Of a stretch of DNA of 64,000 nt, positions 35,647-47,300 are shown one piece after another. A program made the translations under genes and the position numbers. Below the pieces are notes generated by a model. The model saw only the letters and a list, made by a program, of their open reading frames with translations, ran no database searches and was not told the origin of the DNA. This stretch comes from Chytriomyces cf. hyalinus JEL632 (taxonomy: Eukaryota > Chytridiomycota > Chytridiomycetes > Chytridiales > Chytriomycetaceae): positions 1 through 64,000 of the forward strand of contig JAIWWG010000118.1 of the NCBI GenBank assembly GCA_025435555.1, given 5' to 3'. Numbering within the stretch: the first letter of the stretch is position 1; each line of letters begins with the position of its first letter.

Positions 35647-37493
35647 ACGATGGGCGGAACGTGACCGCGACAGAGAGCGACCAACCTCAAGCCTTGCGTA
35701 TTCCGTGCATCCAAATCAACCACCCTCAACATACTTTCCTGCTTCCAGCCAGCCAGCCTCAGCGCAACACAACCCATACAGCACATACCAATACAGCACC
35801 TATAACCAGCCTTCTACCCATTATAACCCGTACAACGCACCGTACCCGTCGGCCCTCAGCGGCCAGTCCCCCAATCCTTATAACTCTCTGTCTTCACTGC
35901 AGTCGACCCAAACTGCTTCCTCGACCCATTCGCGCGCGCGTCTCAACTCACCGTCACTGCACCAAAACTACAACGATCCATTCTTTGACAGGCTCAGAGA
36001 CTCTTCGACCTCCTCACTCGCAAGGAAGAGAGTCGAGTTTGGATCTAGTTCAGACATCGAGGACATTGACGATGTAAAAACTTGCTCCAATCTCGCTTTA
36101 AATTGCCTGTGATCCTAATTATTTTTTTTCCAAAGAGTGGAAGTGTTCGATCAGATGCCATCCATTCCGCGTCGCAACTTCATCGCCAAAGATATCCTTC
36201 TCACGGTCCATCCATATACAACCGAAATTCAATGAGGTCACCCACTCCATCCACATCTTCAACATTCAACCCATCCAGACTCTCACTCACGCCAAACTAT
36301 CCCCTTGCGGACCCATCCTCGCCTAAACTTGGGTACATGAACATTTCATCCAGCCGTGCAGGCAGCGTGGCAGGGAGTGCAGCAGGAAATGTCTCTGGCA
36401 GCATTAATACTTGGAACAGTCCACGCATGCGTCCGAAGACAGCTGAGCCTTGTCTGCACCAGAGTCACCATTCAACATCATCGCCGCTGTCTCCAACAGC
36501 GTCCTCTGCGACCACTGCGACTGCGTACTCGAGTCTTCCTAGTGCATTGGGCGCAAATACTCGCATGATTCAAACACTTCTTGAGAAATCGAATTTGTCT
36601 CCTCGCGCTTCTCAGACAACTCCTCGCGTTTCTGACACGGAAAGTCGTCTAGAGAATGCTCAAAAGCAGGAATCGAATCGTCCTCAAACAACAACTGCAG
36701 CTGCATCCGAGCAAACTCCTAAATCTGTGGCTGCTTCAATGGCGCATCCGGCACCAGTTGCGAACAATGCTGATCCTGATTCGAAATCTGTCAGGAGGCT
36801 TGGCACGAGCCGTGATTTGTCAAATGATGTTCAGCGTGGTGCTGAAAGTCCCAAAGGGCAACCTACACCAGTGTCCCTGACGAGTGCTAGAGACGGTCGA
36901 GAATCCTATGAAGCGACCGTGATATATATGGCTAGGAATTTGCGGTTTGTGTCTCCATTCATGTAAAGTTCTGCCGTATTTACCGAGGGCTCATTTTCAG
37001 GCAATCCGTCCGTCTCTCCCTCGAAATCAACAGACTCATGTCACCCCTCAATCAACAACAGCAACAGCAACCCACCACATCAACATCATCCCACACCGCA
37101 CCCGATTCATCCACCACCCCAACCACATCCACCGCCCACCCGCAACTCGCCCATGTCACGGGGTTGACGCAAAACTTGGTTTCTTTGTTACGTTCTGTTG
37201 ATGGGGTTATGGAACATTTTGTGCGGAGTGAGAGAATTGTTGTGACGGGAGCTGCTGTGAATGGACCGGGTCGTGGTGGTGGTGGTGTGGCGGCTTCAAT
37301 TCCGAGACTTGCGGCTGGAAGTTTTGTGGGGAAGACGGGTGCTCCGGCTGTGAATGGTAGAACTGTGAATGGGTCGAATTCTGGTGTGGTTGTGAATGGG
37401 TCTGTGAATTCAGGGAATGGTGTACGCGCTGTTGGAGGTGGAGCTGCGGTGAATGGGATGGGTCTTGGGATTCGGAATCCAGCGAATCCATGA
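35567..37493 (+). CDS. Low-complexity Ser/Tyr/Asn-rich protein, unknown
   Basis: Exons 35567-36073, 36136-36944 and 37001-37493, all in frame. Exon 1 is rich in Arg/Asp, then Tyr/Asn/Pro/Ser (YSTYNQPSTHYNPYNAPYPS). Exon 2 is Ser/Thr rich. The junction of exons 2 and 3 encodes the only ordered-looking part (TVIYMARNLRQSVRLSLEIN, then HVTGLTQNLVSLLRSVDGVM, EHFVRSERI). The C-terminus has seven or so AVNG/TVNG/VVNG-type repeats rich in Gly, Val and Asn. Mostly disordered; the helical stretch may be a small coiled-coil binding site. No family assigned. It overlaps the possible 5' end of the minus-strand gene. Confidence 0.6.
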
Positions 37494-37960
37494 AGTGGCG
37501 GTTTTTTGGGTGGTTGTTTCGTGTTGAGAAGTGGAACAGAATAGTATTTGTTTAAATAGAGCTTCATCTATGAGTTTTTCGAAAGGGACAGTATTTTTTT
37601 TTTTTTCACAGAGAGTATAGTATACTTTATTCCATACTTCAACGAGACAGAAGATGCTACGGAATGGGGGGGATGAAGACTAAAAAAAAAAGGCGGAGGA
37701 ACAGCCCGTATTTTTTCTCTTTTGGTTCAGGGGCTGCCTCTAAAACAATGTACAAAAATAATTTTCCCCAGGATGGAGAGCAGTTGTTGCTCCCAAATCC
37801 CTAGCGGCAAGATCAGCATTAACGCATGTAGCACAAACAAACAAACAAAAAAAGTCCCAAAGGAAGCAACAAAGAAAGCAGGTTTCAGTAAATCGCGCCC
37901 CCAAAAAAGATTACCAACAAGCCGGCAAAAAAAGATACAAAAACAAACCCTCCTACACAA

Positions 37961-40573
37961 TCACACAAAGTAGGTGTCCACCATATCCACAAGCGCACCA
38001 AACGACAATGGCTTGGTCAGAATATCCGTCATTCCAACGTCTCGGTACGTTTGTCTGTCCGGTTCCGCAATGGTCACACATGTCAGTGCAATGATTGGAA
38101 CTGTGCGGTAATATTCGCGAATCTGGCGTGTCGCTTGCAATCCGTTCAGAGTCGGCAGCATGATATCCATGACAATCAAATCATATGGTGTCACACCCTG
38201 TGCGCTGCCCAGAGATTGTTGGAAGCGTTTCATGGGTCATCATCTCCAGATTCACTCATGGCACTCGGGGTGAGCGAGTGGGGGTGCCCCGATCACATCG
38301 TAAAAGGGCGGTGGACTTTCGGCGCTTGTAAGCGCAGGTGATCCACCTCGATACATTTCCGGGCTTTCGAGAGATTCGCGGATTTCGTCGGCTTCATCGT
38401 CATTGTGGGGGAGCGGGCTTTCGACCGAGTTGTTGCTGCTGCTGATGGCTTTTCGCACAGCTTCGCGGCCGGTTGTGGCAGTGTCGCAGACAAAGTTGAG
38501 GCGGGTGAGGTATGCAGCGACAATCTTGCGGTAGATTGCGTCGTCGTCGACAATGAGGGCTCTGCGTACAGGTCTGCATTGCAAGTCAGTCAACCTAAAC
38601 AAATGGCAACATGGAAATTGTGTACTCAACGCATCAACGGCTCGTTTCTTCTATATGTGCTAAAGCGGACTTCTGGGTTCTGAGCAGACGGCGAGGTATC
38701 CTCAGAGCCGCTTGGAACTTCTGACGCAGTTGGAACTACAGCGGTATTGGCACTTTCATGCATGGGAGCTGATTCTCCACCCGAAGTTCTTGTACGGGTT
38801 TCGAAATACGTGAGAGCTCGAGTGATTCCGTCATGAATAGATGTCGTTGAGGCGTCCACTTGCATAATATTTTCATCCCTTTCGAGCGCATGTGGTACTT
38901 GTTCGGGTTGCTGCTGGATCTGGTCTACAAGAAACTGGGTTTGCTGATGGGGTTGCTGATGGTTGAGATCAGTCACGCCGCTCACGATCCGCGTGCTGTA
39001 GTCAATAAGGGTGGATGCCCCTTCAATTTCGCCGGTTTCAGCAAATCTACCCACCGAATAGTCTGGTGACAAAGTCCCCAGCAGTGCATTCAGTCCGGCT
39101 CTTTTCGAGTTGCTGCTGGACTGGTCGTCAATTGAACCTACTGAAGATCCGCGTGGATTCATTACTGCTACTTGTATGCACTCTTCCAGAAGGTAAACTG
39201 TACAGATGAATCTCGGTTCGCATTTTGTGTCTCGCACATGGCAATGACGTTTGAAAGCTTCCTCTGCATCGTTTCATCCTTTTCACGCATCATTTCCTTC
39301 AGTTCTCCTATTTGAGCACGGAAAGATTGCATCGTCTCCATGAGGCAATGGACTTGCTTTGTTGTCGATGCATGGGCATGCGCCATTTCATCCAACCGAC
39401 GAGAAAGGTTGTTTGCAAACTCCACCGGCACATTTTCCGAATGGATGGGCTGTATTGAATAGGGGTGGGGTGTGTTGTATGAGTCGAGTGTGGATGGGCG
39501 TGAAACTGAGGCGGCATTCTATGCGGGCTGTCAGCTTGCTGATACGACGAGTGATCCACAGGAGTAGCTGAAGTTGAGGCGTGTGAAGTAGGGCGTTTGG
39601 TATTGTCTTTCGTGATGGTTCATGTGGAATTTGCGGGTGCTCTGCTGGATGGAACTTGAGGGAGATGGTAACCGTTGCTTTGATGTGATGGGTGGTCAGA
39701 TGGAGATGCCGCGATGTGGGGATGCTGGAATGGGCCAAATGCTGAAGGATTGAATTCTGGCGACACTTTGACGAGAGTCGGTTCCAGCGTCCATTTCAGT
39801 CGTCGTCTGATTCCGCGGGGGTTTGCATGGGTTGATGATTTGGACGACTTGGAGCGTTTGTCGAGCGAGATTGTTGATTTTGCTTTGACGCGCGTGACTC
39901 TGTGCAGAGAGTCTTTGGCATCACGCCTAAAGTGCGGGTGTTTGAACTCGGCGCTTGGCTGTAGTAAGAGATGGTAAATTTAGTGCCAAGACAGACCCAG
40001 TGTTGGACAAAACACGGAACCCCAAATAAAAAAATAAAAAACACGCCACCGTTTCGAAACCCACTGAATCCTTTTTGATCTTTTTGAACTGGTACTTAGT
40101 TGAGCTGGCGTACGAATGAAGCATAGTTGCGATGCGCAGACAGCAGCGGCAGAACAAGCGACGAGAACAGTGCCAGATCAACAATCTCGAAAGAAGCACC
40201 GTCGTGCGACCAGCACACTGCAGACGCAAACTGGGCTGGATTTGCTAGAATGCTGGTTTTGTGTTGTACAGAACAGGGCCCTTGTTAGTAAGGGTGGAGG
40301 GGTGATGGGTGGGGTCAAGGGCCAAGCGAGCTTCAACGGACAAGTCGAGCAACAAAGCGAGAGAAGCTTCCACGAACAGAGAGCGACAGGGCGGGAACAC
40401 GAGGGGATGGTAAGCGTGTGTACGTACCCATACAGCTTGCCCACAAAGCCCGTTGAGACGTTGCCCCGCCCTGGAGCGCCCGTCGGGGCACTTGGACCGG
40501 CAGTCAGAGTGATGGCGGTGGGCCTGTCTCCTCTCTCCGCTCCGTCATTCGCTAGCACGGGAGTCGGACTCAT
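37961..40573 (-). CDS. SKN7: SKN7-like regulator: HSF DNA-binding domain, coiled coil, response regulator
   Basis: HSF-type domain: STGFVGKLYGILANPAQFAS, AVCWSHDGASFEIVDLALFS, RNYASFVRQLN, KYQFKKIKKDS, FKHPHFRRDAKDSLHRVTRV. The junctions fit except for one extra base in the codons for LN-KY (about 40098), which makes a TAA. A coiled coil follows (LDEMAHAHASTTKQVHCLME, IGELKEMMREKDETMQRKLS). The receiver has RALIVDDDAIYRKIVAAYLT, a long Ser/Glu-rich insert, then YDLIVMDIMLPTLNGLQATR (phospho-acceptor Asp), VPIIALT and DILTKPLSFGALVDMVDTYF. Near 38230-38275 in-frame stops separate insert and receiver end, as two compensating single-base slips in C runs would give. SKN7 proteins take phosphate from an HPt protein in osmotic and oxidative stress. 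Confidence 0.82.
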
Positions 40574-41274
40574 CCGTTCGTTGTCTCTGGATTGACTCGT
40601 TTTTGGTTTTAACAGACAAAATTTAAAAACAACGGGTTGCGGGTTACGTAAGGCTGTCTGAGTGCATTATGCGTGCTCTGAACAGGGAGGCGGGGTTTGC
40701 GCGTGGGCGTCTCATGTGGGCTTCAGAGCAAGGCGCCTATTTGTCTGCTGTTTCTGTTCTCTTCTCTATCATCGTCTTCTCTCACATTATGTATTCATAC
40801 CATCATCAACATGGGGATGGAAGGAGGGGTGGAAGAGAGGGAGAAGTGTGAGCCTCGCAATTGCTCCCGACAATCACAGCCCATGGTCGCCATAGGACAG
40901 ACCAGCGGAGCATAAGCAGCAGCACCCGAAGCGAGGTTCTAATGAGTCGGTGTTGGGATCCATATGACGACAAGATAAGGTCATTGCTTTGCTATTCAGT
41001 CCCCGAGAGGAGCTGACGAGCCGTAGCATCCTTACAAGTGCTTTTGATGTTCCCTTCTTCGATAAGTTTTAACGAAAGAAGGAAGGCCGCTATTTATACC
41101 CCCTGCTAAAAAGCCCCGAACTGCACCAACAACAACCCGTGATACTGTCGAGCCAGGGCTGCTCATCCCATATCGCCCTCATCAAGGACATGCATGCACC
41201 CTGAGATTTGCAGCATATAATAAACATGGCTTCCCATGCTTTTCATCGCTTGTTTTAAACACGGCCTCCCACAC
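40574..41274. promoter_or_regulatory. 700-bp intergenic region between divergent SKN7-like and mtHMG genes
   Basis: No recognisable coding frame; short plus-strand ORFs at 40662-40915 look random. The part from about 40850 to 41220 is GC balanced, with several small inverted repeats (for example ttcgataag...cgaaagaagg around 41060). It could hold long 5' UTRs or a non-coding RNA. I found no tRNA, riboswitch or ribozyme core. Confidence 0.4.
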
Positions 41275-42484
41275 ATGCACCGTTTTGCAAAAACAAGAGT
41301 TTTCATGTCGCTTTCAAGCTTACATCGTCTCCCGAGCCTTGTGCGGCTGATGCAGCTGAACCCGCTCCAGTTATTTGGGTCTCTTCAAGCCCGCTTCGGC
41401 AGCAACCAAACTGTGATTGCAGAGGCGATAAAAGCGCCCAGTGCCGACTTCATGAAGGAACAAAGTAAGTCACTGTTTACAGAACAACAAGGCATTGAAT
41501 TTTGCAAACAGGAAAGATTCTGCTGTTAAAGTCCCAACTGTCCAACCTCCCGCAACCGACCCGCGAGGCACCGAAGCAGCCTCCGTCAGCCTATATTCTC
41601 TTTTGCAAGGACCGCAGATCTCATGTCGCAGATTTGGGACATATTGCGGAGCTCCCAAAAGGCGAACGGCCGAAAGCCATCATGAAGGAACTCGCGGAAC
41701 TCTGGAAAGTAGCCACCCTTTCTGAACGCGAGGTTTTTCCAAGTGTTTTTTTTTGATTAGGTATCTGCTATCTCTTTTACTTACACCCTGAATCTTGGCT
41801 GTTTCAGAAATACGTGTCTGAAGCCCAGCAACTCAAGCAAGCATACAATGAACAGCTGTCCACGCACCAGAAAGAAAGCAACCTCAACGACTTTCTTCTT
41901 GATCAAACACGTTTGCAAATGGAGCGTTCCATTGCGCGTGCGGAGCGTAACGTTGAACGCATCTTGGACCCGCAGTTGCCAAAACGACCCGACAACGCCC
42001 ATGTCTTGTTTCTCAAGAGTGAGAACGCATACAAGATGGGTGCGAAAGGAGTTCAGGAGGGGGCTGCCCAATGGAAGACGTTGGGCGATTTTGAAAAAGA
42101 GGTTTCTATTTTTTTTTTTTTTTTTTTTTTTTGTTTGTTGAACGACTTGTCAGTTTTGCTGACTGTATGATTGAAAAAACAGCCATTCTTGAAATCGGCC
42201 GAGCAACTCAGAGAAAATTACGAGAGGGCCATGGCGGAACGCAAAAAGAGCACGGCTGCCCCCGCTGGAAAAGTTTCTCTAAAGGTATATACACTTCCAG
42301 CAACTAATTTACACTTACTTTACGCAAACAGGGATTCAGCAGTGCGGTAGTCATCAAACCGCGTCTTGAAGCTGTGGGAAAAGCGAAAGGCTGCCGCCCA
42401 GACTTGAGTGTCCTCACAAGCCAAACACAGAAGATGTCCATTCAGTATCTGGATTGGGGGGGCTGTATATACAAGTTGATATGA
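41275..42484 (+). CDS. Mitochondrial two-HMG-box DNA-packaging protein (TFAM/Abf2 type)
   Basis: Exons 41275-41464, 41512-41732, 41808-42101, 42183-42284 and 42332-42484. The N-terminus (MHRFAKTRVFMSLSSLHRLP) is a basic presequence. HMG box 1: PKQPPSAYILFCKDRRSHVA, ERPKAIMKELAELWKVATLS. HMG box 2: PKRPDNAHVLFLKSENAYKM, QWKTLGDFEKEPFLKSAEQL. A basic linker lies between, and a short tail follows. Such proteins coat and bend mtDNA and, in animals, start its transcription. The intron at 42102-42182 holds a run of 20 or more T. An ATG at 41236 is an alternative in-frame start. All junctions keep frame. Confidence 0.85.
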
Positions 42485-42682
42485 TGTATTTTAAACGGAC
42501 GCGATGCTTGCAGTTGAGTAATAAAAAGTGATTGAACCATTGTTCGAGGCCTTGAACCATTGTTGGCGGTCAACAAAAATTTTCACCCTTCAAGGACGCG
42601 ACAAGCAACAAACACGCTGATACTTAATGGCGAGCACCAACCAATCTTCAGTATCCACCAACCAGCTTGAAAATTGCACAAA

Positions 42683-43312
42683 ATGTTTTCCATCGCAGCC
42701 ACCACATCCCACTCCATCCCATTTGCATTCGGACTTTCGTCCAGAGTAACACACCTTTCTTGGAAGAATCTCTCACCCACTGACCCGCCTCCACTTCCTA
42801 TATAAATCCCCCAGAGGTTTGCTTCATCCGTCAACAAAACAATCCTCCTGGGCCACGTCGGACGCAACCCCGAATTCCGTCCCTTCCTAGACCAACTCCA
42901 AGGCTCCCCAACTCGCGGCGTCTGGTCCTTCACTCTCGCCACTGACCATTACTCCAAAAAGTCTGGTGATGCTGAGTGGTCTAAAAGTGTCGACTGGCAC
43001 ACTGTCAAACACTTTGGAAGCGCGGATAAACCCATGTATGCGAAAAGGGTCATTGAGAAGGGTACGCTTGTGCAGGTGCAGGGGCGCATGACTTACTACC
43101 GGTCTGAAGATAAAGAACGCATTTATGCCAGTGTTATTGCTGGTATGTAGATTGTGTTTGTGACCTGAATGGGGCATGTACTCATGTTGTTGGTGTTGTT
43201 GGCAGATAAAGTCGGTGCGGTCTCTTCGAAACGCGCTCCTGACGCAGCTGTAGGAACTGCCAGTGCCGGAATTCTTGAACAGGAGATTGCAAACGAAGCG
43301 GCGGTTGTTTAA
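42683..43312 (+). CDS. RIM1: Mitochondrial single-stranded DNA-binding protein (Rim1/mtSSB)
   Basis: Exons 42683-42745, 42815-43142 and 43206-43312. A short presequence (MFSIAATTSHSIPFAFGLSS) leads to the OB fold: VNKTILLGHVGRNPEFRPFL, GVWSFTLATDHYSKKSGDAE, DWHTVKHFGSADKPMYAKRV, EKGTLVQVQGRMTYYRSEDK and IYASVIADKVGAVSSK. The order NKxxLxGxVGxxPE, then WHxV, then KGxxVxVxGR is the SSB signature. It protects displaced strands in mtDNA replication. It follows the mitochondrial HMG gene on the same strand, a functionally matched pair. Confidence 0.92.
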
Positions 43313-43518
43313 AAAAAGAGTTTTTGCGTTGCTGTGAGAGTTGAACATTCATGAACATTTTTTCATTTTGCACCTTCATGTCTGTCTGTTTTTATTCTTT
43401 TTTATATGGAGAAATGAAGCAATATCTGAGTTATCACTGTTGCAATTTCGCATCTGCTTATTTATCAAACGGCTTCAAATCTTTTTACAATTTCGGAGCG
43501 TGTCTCGAAGGGACCGGC

Positions 43519-44253
43519 TTACAACACTAAGCAGTCGACGTTCAATATGACGCGTACCTCCCTGGCCAAGTTGATTTCATTCAAATAGTGCCTTGAAGAC
43601 AATTGAACGCGTGCTTGCGGATTCCCATGAAAAAATGACACTCGGAGTGTCTCAGTCGGCGTCGGGTGGCTAATGAATTTTAAAGCTGGCGGCGGTTGCG
43701 GCGTATGTGGAAATGCTGTTGGTTTCGGATGAGTTGGCGGCTTCTTTTTTGGTGTTTTAACGCGCCGGAGATTGTGTTGTTTGGATAGGAAGAGGTGGTG
43801 GAATACGGGGTTTTCGATTTCGGCAGGTTGTTTGAAGATTGTGGTTTCGCTTGTATGAACTACTGCGGGTCGAATCTGCTTGTCCGAGTGCCCGATCGAC
43901 GTTAAAGAGCGCGTTTGGAATTGATAGCACAAATCGAGCGTCACGGATGGTTCGTTTGCGTGCGTGGGAAAAGTGATTGTGACTGCGAAATGCAGGAAAT
44001 CAGATGCTGGCGCCATTGAACTTTCGACAATCAAGAATAGAAAGACGGAGACATCGATGGAATGGATCAAGAGAATAAAGACGGTCATGTTCTTGGTTGG
44101 TTGTAGGCTTGCGATAAGGTGTGATGGGTTTTGAGACTTTGAAAGGGTTCCGACTTGCACGTGGCATCGGATGGATGTTGTCTGAACGAACTGGTTCTGT
44201 AAAAAGATGCGCGTCAAGTCGCAGGAAATGAATGTAATACACGCAGTTACCAT
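43519..44253 (-). CDS. Hypothetical protein, possibly spliced from a one-codon first exon
   Basis: A minus-strand frame with coding character: FVQTTSIRCHVQVGTLSKSQ, ASDFLHFAVTITFPTHANEP, SVTLDLCYQFQTRSLTSIGH, TIFKQPAEIENPVFHHLFLS, a Pro/Lys-rich stretch and LSSRHYLNEINLAREVRVIL. A good intron (donor just after an ATG at about 44253, acceptor cttttttacag type near 44200) would give the start MNQFVQTT. One hydrophobic segment lies at VFILLIHSIDVSVFLFLIVE. A short stretch faintly recalls the ciliary protein TMEM231 but does not hold up along the length, so I assign no function. It is tail-to-head with the NRPS stop. Confidence 0.4.
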   Translation of the reverse strand: MVTACITFISCDLTRIFLQNQFVQTTSIRCHVQVGTLSKSQNPSHLIASLQPTKNMTVFILLIHSIDVSVFLFLIVESSMAPASDFLHFAVTITFPTHANEPSVTLDLCYQFQTRSLTSIGHSDKQIRPAVVHTSETTIFKQPAEIENPVFHHLFLSKQHNLRRVKTPKKKPPTHPKPTAFPHTPQPPPALKFISHPTPTETLRVSFFHGNPQARVQLSSRHYLNEINLAREVRVILNVDCLVL

Positions 44254-44341
44254 TTCTCAAGAGCGATCCAAAACGACGGAAAAGAATTATTTTATTTGTA
44301 AAGCAATTCTTACAGCAATCGAAACCGAGTCATCCCACAAA

Positions 44342-47300
44342 TTATGACTCACTCGCTGCAGTTCCGTCAGCAACACTGCAAATATCGACTTGAGATGGTT
44401 CTCGTTCCAAAGGAGCTGGTACCGCTTTCTTTGCTGGTACCGCTTTCTTTGCTGGAGTCGAAACCTGCGCCGCCGCCGCTTTCTTCTTGGCAGATGCAAC
44501 CGATGCAGGGTTCCTGAATCCTGCGGCTTTTCTTTTCCATTCATTGTAATCCAAAGCCAAGAGACTTTTTAAGTCAATTTTGCCGTTGTTTGTGAGCGGA
44601 ATGTAGGAAACAGGAACGAAGACTTGAGGGATCATGTATGCCGGCAGGAAGCGCTCGCACTCTTGCTGAAGTAAGTCTATGCGTGATGCAACTACGGGCC
44701 GAATTTGCAGCACATCATGCCTGTCATTATTTTCAAGTTCCGAATCTTTCAAGTCCAAAAAACAAACGAGGACCTGTGTTGTGTGAGTCAGTGACAGAAG
44801 CGAAGCGGTCAAGAAGTCATTGAAACTGATTACATCGTTTGAATGAGTGAGAACGCATTGCCGCACGGCTGGATTCCTTGCCAAAACAGCTTCGATTTCC
44901 CCGAGCTCAACAGGCTGCCCTCGAATTTTCACTTGGGCATCGCGCCTTCCCAAGATTACCGTGTCCCCATTTCTGTCAACTCTTCCGGTATCTCCAGACT
45001 TATACATTTTGCTTCCGAGGACGAAGGGATCATCCAAGAAGGATTGCGATGTCAGTACGGGATGATTGATGTACCCTCTAGCAACTTGCAAGCCTGCGAT
45101 ATAAATTTCTCCTACAGCTCCTGCAGGAACAGGATTCAATGAACTATCCAGCAGGTACCACCAAGTCTTCTCTTTGGGGGTTCCGATGGAGACAACTTCT
45201 GCCTCTGGTGTGATTTGATGAATGGCAATGGCGACTGCAGCTTCCGAGGGTCCTAATTTGGGCCAAGATTTCAGAAGGATCCGTTCATAGAAAAAGTTAT
45301 ATAGCTGCATTTACCGTAAACGTTGACGAAACGAAGTGTACTGCGCCATGTATTTGCTAACTCCATTGAAATCATTTCACCTCCAACACCCAGGTATTTG
45401 AGGGATAGATGAGAAGAAGGAGAAAGCATATTTGAAATTGTAGGCGTGGTAATGAGGCCAGTGACCTTTGTCGCAATGCAGATGTTTTGAAAGTCTGCGA
45501 AAAGCATGTCCTTTTGAACACTGATAAGAGCAGCCCCGGCATAGAAAGTAGACACATATCAGCAATGCTGAGATCAAAAGTGAATGCTGCCACTTGGAGA
45601 ATTCCATTATGGCAGCTGGTCTTGAGCTCAGAGTTGAAAAATTTTGCAATGGCCACCAGACTAGAAATTTCCAAGATCACGCCTTTCGGTGCACCAGTAG
45701 TTCCTGACGTGAATATTATCCAGGCAGGATCGGATTCGCTCATTGTGGGAAACGTGATGTCATCTTTCGGCAAGTCCGTCAGCATCGTGGATCCAAAGTC
45801 GATCCCAAAATCGATCGCCACACAGCCCAGAGACTCGATTAAGCTAACGTGTCGATTAAAGGCAATCACAAGGCAAGGGTTGCATTGTATTTTGATAGGG
45901 GCGAGCCGTTCTTTCGAGAGACTCATGTCGAATGGAACGTAAACACCGCCCACTTTCCAGATTGCCAAAATGCAAATAAACAATTCAGCGCAGCGATCGA
46001 AGCTTACTCCAACAACGGAAAGTTTGGAGACGTTATTTCGGACGAGGAAAGCCGCCATTCGAGTCGAAACTTCGTCAAGTTCACGATAGCTCCATTTCCG
46101 ACTTCCAGTGAAATCTTCAATTGCCAGACGTTCTGCATGTTTCATGAATGATTGACCAAGCATCTCAAGGAGAGTCTCTGAGCAATGAGGTTTCATTGGT
46201 GGTGGCAGAGGAGACGTTGCTAAAGTTGGACTGACAACAGAGTACAGAACCGTCCTCAGTTCTTTAATAAGTGAGCGCAGGAGATACTCCTCCACTTGAA
46301 GCGGGTTGAATTCAATCTGAACGTCAAGTCCGTCATGATTATGGGACAAATGGATGTGTAACGGAAATTTCTGATGATGGTTTGCCACCGGCTTTTTGAT
46401 GAAGTTTGAGCTCCCCGCAACATCATTGACAATTGAAATCATTGTGACTCCCTTCATTTCCAGCTCCCAGTTGTAGTCCGTGCGAAGCCTTTCCAAAATA
46501 CTTCGAAAGGAACTGATGCATTTTCGACATCGCTTTCGACACGTCCTGCAAGGTTTGGGGATATGACAGCGCACGATTTTCATGCCGAACAAAAACAGTG
46601 TTGATCAGAGGACCCATTACTGATAAACTCTCACTGCTTGTTCGTTGAGATATCGGTGTAGCGATAACGAAAGAGGGTTGCGCCGAAAAGCGACCCAACG
46701 CGATCAGAAGAGCACTCAGCAAACTGTTAAAAGATGTCGCGCCGGTTTCCAGGAAAGCATTGCAATCCGATGACGAAAATACTTGTTCCGAAATCGACAT
46801 CACTGATAAATCAGACAGAAGTGGTCTTGGCAATTCCAGAAGGGGGGTGCCGCGCAAGTCTTCATATAGCTGCTTCCAGTTTCTTTCGAATGCTTCACGT
46901 TCATAGTCCGCTTGCGACAGTGAAAACGCGGCAAAGTTCGCTTCGCGCAAACGAACGATGTTGCCAGATGCCATTTGGTCCTCAACTTGGGCGTAAAATA
47001 AGTCAACAGACCTTGAAAGATAGGACAGTCAGTTTCAAGACACAATGAATTCAAATTTAAAATCACCATTCGTCGGCGACCATGTGGTGAAAGTTCACGT
47101 ATATGCAGCTGCCAGAAGTTCCGAGGTCGAACACATGACACCGAACAAGAGGCCCAGCCTCAAGATCAAATACCTCCAAGTTGTCTTGTGCGGCAAAAAT
47201 TTCTACACGCATCAATCCGTTCGCATCGTTCGAAAAGTCATGAACGTTGATTTCATAGTTCGAAGACGGAAGCACAATTTGCGTGAGCCCAGTATCTTCC

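Noticed and set aside
41005-41030. Hammerhead-like ctgacgag
   Set aside because: The second core element (GAAA after stem II) and stem I/III pairing are missing.
43519-44253. TMEM231 (ciliary transition zone)
   Set aside because: Only a short stretch (DFLHFAVTITF) is alike; the expected second membrane span and C-terminus are absent or in the wrong order.
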